Positions 38,510 through 49,089 of a stretch of 64,000 bases of DNA are shown here, piece after piece. A program made the position numbers and the translations under genes. Position 1 is the first letter of the stretch. Each line of letters begins with the position of its first letter. Source of the DNA: Aristolochia californica. Lineage: Eukaryota > Streptophyta > Magnoliopsida > Piperales > Aristolochiaceae. The notes under the pieces were generated by a model. The model was not told the origin of the DNA, did not search any database, and saw only the letters and a program-made list of their open reading frames with translations. The stretch lies in the NCBI GenBank assembly GCA_029961685.1, contig JARWKL010000010.1, positions 9,383,931-9,447,930 of the forward strand, read 5' to 3'.

Positions 38510-41500
38510 TTCAAAATTGTTTTGCATACATAAACTCTAAAATTATAATTTTGTTGTGATCTCCTATCTTTTTTCTTTCCGAGAAAAATGGGAAAGTGAA
38601 AACTCAAGTTTGGATCTGAAAAAAAAAAGTTGAACATCCAAAATGGAAATGCACAAATGCTGAGAGAGATAATTCCAAAAAGTATCTGTGATTTTTAAGG
38701 ATAGGCAGAAAGTGGGTTGTTGGGCTCCGGTAAATATCCAACCACACGTTAACTTGAGTATTTATTTTTTCCTACTCCTTGAAATTTTTGGATCATTAGT
38801 CCACTTTCATCCTCAACATGTTTCTGGCAAGCATATCCACCACACTTAAAACATGTTAGGATCCGTTACAAGTCTCTTTCCATTCAAATCTATTTCGGGT
38901 TGTACTTGTGGAACTTCCAAAACATGGATAACATAACATTGGAGTTCATTTTTTAGTGCGTGAAATAATTTTCTTCACTTGCATTTGTTATAGTTTCCAA
39001 ATTCTTTTGCATACATAAACTCTTAAATTTTAATTTTGTTGTGATCTTATATCTTTTTTCTTTACAAGGAAAATGGGAGAGTGAAAACTCAAGTTTGGAT
39101 CTGAAAAAAAAAATTTGAACATCCAAAATGGAATTGCATAAATGCTGAGAGTGATAATTCCAAAACGTATCTGTGATTTTTAAGGATAGGGAAAAAGTGG
39201 GTTGTTGGGCTCCGGTAAATATCCAACCACTTGTTAACTTGAGAATTTAATTTTTTCTACTCCTTGAAATTTTTGGATCATTAGGCCACTTGCATCCTCA
39301 ATATGTTTCTGGCAAGCATATCCACCACATTTAAAACAAGTAAGGATCAGTTACAAGTCACTTTCCTATCAAATCTATTAGGGGCTGTACTAGTGGAACT
39401 TCCCAAACAACGATAACAAAACTTTGGGGTTCATTCTCTAGTGCGTGAAATAATTTTCTTCTCTTGCATATTTTATAGTTTCCAAATTCTTTTGCATACA
39501 TAAACTTTAAAATTTTCATTTTGTTGGGATCTTATATATGTTTTCTTATGAGAAAAATGGGAGAGTGAAAACTCAAGTTTGGATCTGAAAAAAAAATTTG
39601 AACATCCAATATTGAAATGCACAAATGCTGAGAGAGATAATTTCAAAAAGTATCTGTGATTTTTAAGGATAGGGAAAAAGTGGTTTGTTGGGCTCCAGTA
39701 AATATCCAACCACACGTTAACTTGAGAATTTAATTTTTTCTACTCCATCAAATTTTGGGATCATTAGGCTACTTGCATCCTCAACATGTTTCGGGCATGC
39801 ATATCCACCACACTTAAAACATGTTAAGATCCATTAAAAGTCTCTTTCCTATCAAATCTATTATAGGTTGTACTAATGGAACTTCACAAACATGGATAAC
39901 AAAACTTTTGGGTTCAGTTTTTAGTGCGTGAAATAATTTTCTTCTCTTGTATTTGTTATAGTTGCAAAATTATTTTGCATACATAAACTCTACCATTTTC
40001 ATATTGTTGTGATCTTACATCTTTTTTCTTTACGAGAAAATTGGGTGAGTGAAAACATTAGTTTGAATCTGAAAAAAAATATTTGAGAATCCAAAATCGA
40101 AATGCACAAATGTTGAGAGAGATAATTCCAAAAAGTATCTGTTATTTTTAAGGATAGGCAAAAAGTGGGTTGTTGGGCTCCGGTAAATATCCAACCACAC
40201 GTTAACTTGAGAATTTAATTTTTTTCTACTCCTAGAAATTTTTGGATCATTAGGCCTCTTGCATTCTCAACATGTTTCTGGCATGCATATCCACCACATT
40301 TAAAACATGTTAGGATCAGTTACAAGTCCCTTTCCTATCAAATCTATTAGGGGTTGTACTAGTGGAACTTCCCAAACATGGATAACAAAAATTTGGGGTT
40401 CACTTTTTAGTCCGTGAAATAATTTTATTCACTTGCATTTGTTATAGTTTCCAAATTCTTTTGCATACATAAACTCTAAAATTTTCATTTTGTAGTGATC
40501 TTATATCTTTTTTCTTTATGAGAAAAATGGGAGAGTGAATACTCAAGTTTGGATCTGAAAAAAAATATTTGAACATCGAAAATGGACATGCACAAATGCT
40601 GAGAGCGATAATTCAAAAAAGTATCTGTGATTTTTAAGGATAGGCAAAAAGTTCGTTGTTGGGCTCCGGTAAATATCCAACCACACTTTAACTTGATAAT
40701 TTAGGTTTTTCTACTCATTGAAATTTTTGGATCATTAGGCCACTTGTATCCTGAACAAGTTTCTCGCATGCATATGCACCAAACTTAAAACATATTAGCA
40801 TCTGTTACAAGAATCTTTCCTATCAAATCTATTAGAGGTTGTACTAGTGGAACTTCCCAAACAAGGATAACAAAACTTTGGAGTTCATTATTTTGTGCGT
40901 GAAATAATCTTCTTAACTTACATTTGTTATAGTTTCCAAATTTTTATGCATACAAAAACTCTAAAATTTTCATTTTGTTTTGAGCTTATATCTGTTTTCT
41001 TTACGAGAAAAATAGGAGAGTAAAAACCCAATTTTGGATCTGAAAAAAAATTGAATATCCAAAATGGAAATGCACAAATGCTGAGAGAGATAATTGCAAA
41101 AAGTATCTGTGATTTTTAGGGATAGGCAAAAAGTGGGTTGTTGGGCTCCAGTAAATATCCAACCACACGTTAACTTGAGAATTTAATTTTTTCTACTCCT
41201 TGATATTTTTGGATCATTAGGCAACTTGCATCCTCAACATGTTTCTGGCATGCATATCCACCACACTTAAAACATGTTAGCATCAGTTACAAGTCACTTT
41301 CCTATCAAATTTATTAGGGGTTGCACTAGTGGAACTTCCCAAACATGGATAACCAAACTGTGAAGTTCATTTTTTAATGCATGAAATAATTTTCTTCCCT
41401 TGCATTTGTTATAGTTTCCAAATTCTTTTGCATACATAACCTTTCAAATTATAATTTTTTTGTGATTTATATCTTTTTTCTTTACAGGAAAAATGGGAGA
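38510..41500 (+). repeat. Collinear block A, copy 2 (six monomers)
   Basis: Pairs with 22950-25960 at 15,554-15,556 bp. Substitutions are scattered throughout, so this duplication is clearly older than the 1366-bp units, yet indels are almost absent over six monomers. Landmarks are 38738, 39223, 39706, 40191, 40677 and 41159. The short stretch 38265-38509 is ordinary monomer. Confidence 0.85.
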
Positions 41501-41879
41501 AAGAAAACTCAAGTTTGGGTCTGAAAAAAAAATTTGAACATCCAAAATGGAAATGCACAAATGTTGACAGAGATAATTCCAAAAAGTATCTGTGATTTTG
41601 AAGGATAGGCAAAAAGTGGTTTGTTGGGCTCCGGTAAATATCCAACCACACGTTCACTTGAGAATTTAATTTTTTCTATTCCTTGAAATTTTTGGATCAT
41701 TAAGCCACTTGCATCCTCAACACGTTTTTGGCATGCATATCCACCACATTTAAAACATGTTAGGATCAGTTACAAGTCTCTTTCCTATCAAATCTATTAG
41801 GGGTTGTACTAGTGGAACTTCCCAAACATGGATAATAAAACTTTGGGGTTCATTTTTTAGTGCGTGAAATAATTTTCTT
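41501..41879 (+). repeat. Satellite monomer between blocks A and C
   Basis: Landmark 41642. CATTAAGCCACTTGC with CAACACGTTT near 41700 matches the left-end copy near 5052-5075. Otherwise ordinary, with no gene. Confidence 0.85.
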
Positions 41880-44400
41880 CTCTTGCATTTGTTATAGTTT
41901 CCAAATTCTTTTGCACACATAACCTCTAAAATATTCATTTTGTTGTGATCTAATATCTTTTTCATTACGAGAAAAATGGGAGAGTGAAAACACATGTTTG
42001 GATCTGAAAAATAAAAATTTGAACATCCAAATTGGAAATACACAAATGCTGAGAGAGATAATTCCAAAAAGTATCTGTGATTTTTAAGGATAGTCAAAAA
42101 GTGGGTTGATGGCTCCGGTAAATATCCAACCACATGTTGACTTGAGAATTTAATTTTTTCTACTCCTTGAAATTTTTGGATCATTACGCCACTTGCATCC
42201 TCAACATGTTTCTGGCATGCATATCCACCACACTTAAAAAATGTTAGGATCAGTTACAAGTCTCTTTCCTATCAAATCTATTACGGGTTCTACGAGTGGA
42301 ACTTCCCAAACATGGATAACAAAACTTTGGGGTTAATTTTTATGTGCGTGAAATAATTTTCATCACTTGCATTTGTTATAGTTTCGAAATTCCTTTGCAT
42401 ACATAAACCCTAAAATTTTCATTTTGTTGTGATTTTATATCCTTTTTCTTTACGAGAAAAATTGGAGAGTGAAAACTCAAGTTTGGATATGAAAAAAAAA
42501 AAAATTGAACATCCAAAATGGAAATGCCCAAATGTTGCGAGAGATAATTTCAAAAAGTATCTGTGGTTATTCAGGATAGGCAAAAAGTGAGTTGTTGGGC
42601 TCCGGTAAATATCCAACCACACGTTAACATGAAAATTTAATTTTTTCTACTCCTTGAAATTTTTGGATCATTAGGCCACTTGCATCTTGAACATATTTCT
42701 GGCATGCATATCCACCACACTTAAAACAGGTTAGGATTAGTTACAAGTCTCTTTCCTATCAAATCTATTAGGGGTTGTACTAGCGCAACTTCCCAAACAT
42801 TGCTAACAAAACTTTCGAGTTCATTTTTCAGTGCGTGAAATAATTTTTTTCACTTGCATTTGTTATACTTTCCAAATTCCTTTGCTTACATAAACTCTAA
42901 AATTTTAATTTTGTTGTGATCTTATATCTTTTTTCTTTATGAAAAAATGGGAGGGTGAAAACTCAAGTATGGATTAAAAAAAAAATTTGAACATCCAAAA
43001 TGGAAATGCACAAATGCTGAGAGAGAAAATTCCAAAGGGTATTTGTGATTTTTAAGGAAAGGAAAAAAGTGGGTGGATGGGCTCCGGTAAATATCCAACC
43101 ACACGTTAGCTTGAGAGTTTAATTTTTTTTACTCCATGAAATTTTTGGATCATTAGGCAATTTGCGTCCTCAACATGTTTTTGGCATGCATATCCACCAC
43201 ATTTAAAACTTGTTAGGATCAGTTACAAGTTTCTTTCCTATCAAATCTATTAGGGGTTGTACTATGGGAACTTCCCAAACATGGATAACAAAACTTTGGG
43301 GTTCATTTTTTAGTGCGTGAAATAATTTTCTTCTCTCACATTTGTTATAGTTTCCAAATTCTTTCACATACCTAAACTCTAAAATTTTCATTTTGTTGTG
43401 ATCTTATATGTTTTTTTTTACAAGAAAAATGGGAGAGTGAAAACACAAGTTTGGATATGAAAAAAAAAAATTTGAACATCCAAAATGGAAATGCACAAAT
43501 GATGAGAGAGATAATTCCAAAAAGTATCTGTGATTTTTAAGGATAGGAAAAAAGTGGGTGGTTGGGCTCCGGTAATATCCAACAACTCGTTAACTTGAGA
43601 GTTTAATTTTTTCTACTCCTGGAAATTTTTGGATCATTAGGCCACTTGCATCCTCAACAAGTTTCTGGTATGAATATCCACCACACTTAAAACATGTTAG
43701 GATCAGTTACAAGTCTCTTTCCTATCAAATCTATTAGGGGTTGTACTAGTGGAACTTCCCAAACATGCATAACAAAAGTTTGGGGTTCATTTTTTAGTGC
43801 CTGAAATAATTTTCTACATTTGCATTTGTTATAGTTTCCAACTTCTTTTGCATACAAAACTCTAAATTTTTTAATTATTTGTGATCTTATATCTTTTTTC
43901 ATTACGAGAAAAATAGGAGAGTGAAAACTCAAGATTGGATCGAAAAAAAGAAATTTGAACATCCAAAATGGAAATGCACAAATGCTGAGAGAGATAATTC
44001 CAAAAAGTATCTGTCATTTTTAAGGATAGGCAAAAAAAGGTTTGTTGGGCTCCGGTAAATATCCAACCACATGTTAACTTGAGATTTTAATTTTTTCTAG
44101 TCCTTTAAATTTTTGGATCATTAGGCCACTTGCATCGTCAACATGTTTCTGGCATGCATATCCACCACATTTAAAACATGTTGGGATCAGTTACAAGTCT
44201 CTTTCCTATCAAATCTATTAGGGGTTGTACAAGTGGAACTTCCCATACATGGATAACAAAACATTGGGGTTCGTTTTTTAGTGCATTAAATAATTTTTTT
44301 CACTTCCATTTGTTACAGTTTCCAAATTCTTTAGCATACATAAACTCTAAAATTTTCATTTTGTTGTGATCTTATATCTTTTTTCGTTACAAGAAAACCG
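41880..44400 (+). repeat. Collinear block C, copy 1 (five monomers)
   Basis: Landmarks 42126, 42613, 43095, 43579 and 44063 pair with 51307, 51781, 52254, 52739 and 53167. Offsets drift from 9,181 to 9,104 bp through small deletions in the partner. Shared rare words are GATCTAATATC, TTCGAAATTCCTTTGC, TAAACCCTAAAA, GTACTAGCGCAAC or GTACTAGCGGAAC, AAATGGGAGGGTG, GAGAGAAAATTCC, GGGTGGATGGGCTCC, AGGCAATTTGC, CAACAAGTTTCTGG and TGCCTGAAATAA. An A-run of 13 lies near 42492. Confidence 0.86.
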
Positions 44401-45489
44401 GGAGAGTGAAAACTCAAGTTTGGATCTGAAAAAAGAAATTTGAACATCAAAAATCTAAATGCACAATTGCTGAGTGAGATAATTCCAAAAAGTATCTGTG
44501 GTTTTTAAGGATAGGCAAAAAGTGAGTTGTTGGGCTCAGGTAAATATCCAACCACATGTTAACTTGAGATTTTAATTTTTTCTACTCCTTGAAATTTTTG
44601 GATCATTAGGCCACTTGCATCCTCAACATGTTTCTGGCATGCATATCCACCACATTTAAAACATGTTAGGATCAGTTACAAGTCTCTTTCCTATCAAATC
44701 TATAAGGGGTTCTACGAGTGGAACATCCCAAACATGGATAACAAAACTTTGGGGTTCATTTTTTAGAGCGTGAATTAATTTTCTTTACTCGCATTTGTTA
44801 TAGTTTCGAAATTCCTTTGCTTACATAAACTTTAAATTTTTAATTTTTTTGTGATCTTATATCTTTTTTCTTTACGAGAAAACGGAGGGATGAAAATTCA
44901 AGTTTGGATTAAAAAAAATTTCAACATCCAAAATGGAAATGCACAAATGCAGAGAGAGAAAATTCCAAGAAGTATCTGTGATTTTTAAGGAAAGGCAAAA
45001 AGTGAGTGGACGGGCTCTGATAAATATCCAACCACACGTTAACTTGAGAATTTAATTTTTTCTACTCGAAATTGTTGGATCATTAAGCAATTTGCATCCT
45101 CAACATGTTTCTGGCATGCATATCCACCACATTTAAAACATGTTAGGATCAGTTACAAGTCTCTTTCCTATCAAATCTATTAGGGGTTGTACTAGGAGAA
45201 CTTCCCAAACATGGATAACCAAACTTTGGGGTTCATTTTTTAGTGCGTGAAATAATTTTCTTCAGTTGCATTTTTTATAGTTTCCAAATTGTTTTTCATA
45301 TATAAACCATAAAATTTTCATTTTTTTGTGATCTTATATCTTTTTTCTTTACGAGAAAAATGGGAGAGTGAAAACTCATGCTTGGATCTAAAAAAAAAAT
45401 TTGAACATCAAAAATCTAAATGCACAAATGCTGAGAGAGATAATTCCAAAAAGTCTCTGTGATTTTTAATGATAGGCAAAAAGTGGGTT
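44401..45489 (+). repeat. Satellite monomers with a likely hybrid unit
   Basis: Landmarks are 44548 and 45028. The unit between them starts like the one after 42126 (TTCTACGAGTGG and TAGTTTCGAAATTCC, five monomers upstream). It ends like the one before 43095 (GAGGGATGAAAA, GAGAGAAAATTCC, GAGTGGACGGGCTC and AAGCAATTTGC, four monomers upstream). This fits an exchange that removed one monomer. Confidence 0.72.
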
Positions 45490-45508
45490 GTTGGGCTCCG
45501 ATAAATAT

Positions 45509-45630
45509 CCAACCACACGTTAACTTGAAAATTTAATTTTTTCTACTCCTTGAAATTTTCGTATCATTAGGCCACTTGCATCCTCAACATGTTTCTGGCA
45601 TGCATATCCACCACACTTAGAACATGTTAG
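45509..45630 (+). repeat. Internal sub-repeat S1 of the reference monomer
   Basis: The first quarter of the monomer carries a series of words that reappear in the same order 173-183 bp downstream (45688-45810). They are CCAACCACA/CCCAAACAT, TTAATTTTTT/TTCATTTTTT (45533 and 45716), TGAAAT (45551 and 45731), CACTTGCAT (45573 and 45746), GCATGCATA/GCATATATA (45598 and 45779) and TTAGAACA/CTAAAATT. Consistent order and spacing suggest that both halves descend from one ancestral unit of about 180 bp. A+T-rich sequence can imitate such similarity, so this is a moderate-confidence call. Confidence 0.5.
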
Positions 45631-45687
45631 GATCCGTTGCAAGTCTCTTTCCTATCAAATCTATTAGGGGTTGTACTAGTGTAACTT

Positions 45688-45810
45688 CCCAAACATGGAT
45701 AACCAAACCTTTGAGTTCATTTTTTGTACATGAAATAATTTTCTTCACTTGCATTTGTTATAGTTTCCAAATTCTTTTGCATATATAAACTCTAAAATTT
45801 TTATTTTGTT
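45688..45810 (+). repeat. Internal sub-repeat S2 of the reference monomer
   Basis: This is the partner of S1 (45509-45630). The shared anchors are TTCATTTTTT at 45716, TGAAAT at 45731, CACTTGCAT at 45746 and GCATATATA at 45779 (GCATACATA in most copies). The remaining third of the monomer, with the A-run and the GGATAGGCAAAAAGTGGG stretch, shows no convincing third copy by eye. Confidence 0.5.
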
Positions 45811-46535
45811 GTGATCTTATATCTTTTTTTCTTTACGAGAAAAATGGGAGAGTGAAAACTCAAGCTTGGATAAGAAAAAAAAAATTGAACATCCAAAAAG
45901 GAAATGCACAAATGCAGAGAGAGTTAATTCCAAAAAAATATCTGTGATTTTTTAGGATTGCCAAAAAGTGGGTTGTTGGGCTTCGGTAAATATCCAACCA
46001 CACGTTAACTTGAGCATTTAATTTTTTCTACTCCTTGAAATTTGTGGATCATTAGGCCACTTGCATCCTCAACATGTTTCAGGCATGCTTATCCACCACA
46101 TTTAAAACATGTTAGGATTAGTTACGAGTCTCTTTCCTATCAAATCTATTAGGGGTTCTACTAGTGGAACTTCAAAAACTTGGATAACAAAACTTTGGGT
46201 TTCATTTTTTAGTGTGTGAAATAATTTTCTTCTCTTGCATTTGTTACAGTTTACAAATTTTTTTGCAAACATAAACTCTAAAATTTTCATTTTGTTTTGA
46301 TCTTATATCTTTCTTCTTTACGAGAAAAATGGGAGAGTCAAAACTCAAGTTTGGATCTGAAGAAAAAAAATTGAACATCTAAAATGGAAATGCTCAATTG
46401 CTGTGAGAGATAATTCCAAAAAGTATCTGTGATTTTTAAGCTTAGGCAAAAAGTGGGTTGTTGGGCTCCGATAAATATCCAACCACACGTTAAGTTGAGA
46501 ATTTAATTTTTTCTACTCGAAATTTTTGGAACATT

Positions 46536-49089
46536 AGGGCACTTGCATCCTCAACATGTTTCTGGCATGCATATCCACCACACTTAAAACATATTAGGAT
46601 CCATTACAAGTCTCTTTCCTATCAAATCTATTATGGGTTGTACTAGTGGAACTTCCCGAACAAGGATAACAAAACTTTGGATTTCATTTTTTAGTGCGTG
46701 AAATAATTTTCTTTTCTTACATTTGTCATAGTTTCCAAATTCTTTTGCATACATAAACTCTAAATTTTTAATTTTGTTGGGGTCTTCTATCTTTTTTCTT
46801 TCTAAAAAAAATGGGAGAGTGAAAATTCAAGTTTGGATCTGAAAAAAAAAATTGTACATCCAAAATGGAAATGTACAAATGCCGAGAGAGGTAATTCCAA
46901 AAAGTATCTGTGATTTTGAAGGATAGGTAAAAAGTGGGTTGTTGGGCTCCGGTAAATATCCAACCACACGTTAACTTGAGAATTTAAATTTTTCTAGTCC
47001 TTGAAATTTTTGGATCATTAGGCCACTTGCATCCTCAACATGTTTCTGGCATGCATATCCACCACGTTTAAAACATGTTAGGATCAGTTAAAAGTCTCTT
47101 TCCTATAAAATCTATTAGGTTTTGTACTAGTGGAACTTCCCAAATATGGATAACAAAACTTTGGGCTTCATTTTTTAGTGTGTGAAATAATTTTCTTTAC
47201 TTGCATTTGTTATAGTTTCATAATTCTTTTGCATACATAAACTTCGTAAAATTTTCATTTTGTTGTGATCTTATATCTTTTTTCTTTACGCGAAAAATGG
47301 GTGAGTGAAAACTCAAGTTTGGATATGAAAAAAATAAATTGAACATCCAAAATGGAAATGCACAAATGCGGCGAGAGATAATTCAAAAATATTTTTAAGG
47401 ATAGGGAAAAAGTTGGTTGTTGGGTTCCGGTAAATATCCAACCACTCGTTAACTTGAGAATTTAATTTTTTCTACTCGAAATTTTTGGATCATTAGGCCA
47501 CTTGCATCCTCAACATGTTTTGGGCATGCATATCCTCCACATTTAAAACATGTTAGGATCAGTTACATGTCTCTTTCCTATCAAATCTATTAGGGGTTGT
47601 ACAAGTGGAACTTCCCAAACATGGATAACAAAAATTTGGGGTTCACTTTTTAGTCCGTGAAATAATTTTCTTCACTTGCATTTGTTACAGTTTCCAAAAT
47701 CTTTAGCATACACAAACTCTACAATTTTCATTTTGTTGTGATCTTATATCTTTTTTCTTTACGACAAAAATGGGAGTGTGAAAACTCAAGTTTGGATCTT
47801 AAAAAAAAAATTGAACATCGAAAATGGAAATGCTCAAATGCTGAGAGAGATAATTGCAAAAAGTATCTATGATTTTTGAGGATAGGAAAAAACTGGGTTG
47901 CTTGGCCCGGTAAATATCCAACCACACGTTAACTTGAGCATTTAATTTTTCTAATCCTTGACATTTTTTAATCATTAAGCCACTTGCATCCTCAACATGT
48001 TTCTAGCATGCATATCCACCACAATTAAAACAAGTTAGGATCAGTTTCAAGTCTCTTTCCTATCAAATCTATTAGGGGTTGTACTAGTGGAACTTCCGAA
48101 ACATGGATAACAAAACTTCGGGGTTCTTTTTTTAGTGCGGAAATAATTTTCTTCTCTTGCATTTGTTATAGTTTCCAAATTCTTTTGTATACATAAACTC
48201 TGAAGTTTTCATTTTTTTGTGATCTTATAGCTTTTTTCTTACGAGAAAAAAGGGAGAGTGAAAACTCATGTTTGGATCTAAAAAAACAAATTTGAACATC
48301 CAAAAAGGAAATGCACAAATGCTGAGAGAGATAATTCCAAAAAGTATCTGTTATTTTTAAAGATAGGCAAAATGGGGGTTGTTGGGATCCGAAAAATATC
48401 CAACCACACGTTAACTTGCGAATTTAATTTTTTCTACTCCTTGAAATTTTTGGATCATTAGGCCACTTGCATCCTCAACATGTTCCTGCAATGCATATCC
48501 ACAACACTTAAAACATGTTAGGATCCATTACAAGTCTGTTTCCTATCAAATCTATTATGGGTTGTACTAGTGGAACTTCCCAAACATGGATAACAAAACT
48601 TTGGGGTTCTTTTTTAGTGCATGAAATAATTTTCTTCACTTGCATTTGTTATAGTTTCCAATTTTTTTGCATATATAAACTCTAAAATTTTCATTTTTTT
48701 GTGATCTTATATCTTTTTTCTTTACGAGAAAAATGGGAGAGTGAAAACACAAGTTTGGATTTGGAAAAAAAAATTTGAACATCCAAAATGGAAATGCACA
48801 AATGCTGAGAGAGATAATTCCAAAAAGTATCGGTGATTTTTAAGGATAAGTAAAAAGTGGGTTGTTGGGCTCCGGTAAATATCCAAACACACGTTAAGTT
48901 GAGAATTTAATTTTTTCTACTCCTAGAAATTTTTAGAACATAAGGCCACTTGCATCCTCAACATGGTTTTGGCATGCATATCCACCACACTTAAAACATG
49001 TTAGGATCAGTTACAAGTCTCTCTCCTATCAAATCTATTAGGAGTTGTACTAGTGGTACTTCCCAAACATAGATAACAAAGCTTTCGAG
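46536..49089 (+). repeat. Diverged satellite monomers between blocks B and D, right side
   Basis: Landmarks are 46960, 47438, 47918, 48400 and 48883. The unit ending at 47438 has lost part of AAAAAGTATCTGTGATTTTT near 47385. No block-level identity as sharp as the named blocks was seen, apart from the TATCGGTGATTTTTAAGG variant shared with 28940. Confidence 0.9.

Larger units (their letters stand above)
45509..45993 (+). repeat. Reference monomer (485 bp) with its internal landmarks
   Basis: This copy has the commonest length and shows the monomer plan. Counted from the start of the CCAACC box, GTTAAC lies at +10 (45519-45524), a T-rich tract at about +30, a first AACATGTT palindrome at 45586-45593, overlapping GCATGC and ATGCAT at 45598-45605, a second AACATGTT at 45620-45627, and ACTAGT at 45675-45680. 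A T-tract before TTTACGAG lies at about 45822-45840. The homopolymer A-run is 10 A at 45875-45884. The well conserved stretch GATAATTCCAAAAAGTATCT follows, and the unit closes with a CTCCGGTAAATAT-type end, here CTTCGG. CpG dinucleotides remain at 45518, 45836 and 45984. The usual AGTGCGTGAA site is mutated in this copy. The start point is a convention only, because a tandem repeat has no natural start. Confidence 0.9.
45490..46535 (+). repeat. Collinear block B, copy 2
   Basis: Partner of 26560-27600, with landmarks 45509, 45994 and 46479. It matches in GATCCGTTGCAAGTC, AACCAAACCTTTGAG, GCTCAATTGCTGTGAGAG, AGCTTAGGC and GGAACATTAGGGCAC. The ACTCCTTGAAA word is shortened to ACTCGAAA near 46516. 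Confidence 0.85.

Noticed and set aside
45661..45672. CTATTAGGGGTTG in each monomer, resembling a telomere repeat
   Set aside because: It occurs once per 485-bp unit and is never in tandem, so it is not telomeric DNA or an interstitial telomere block.
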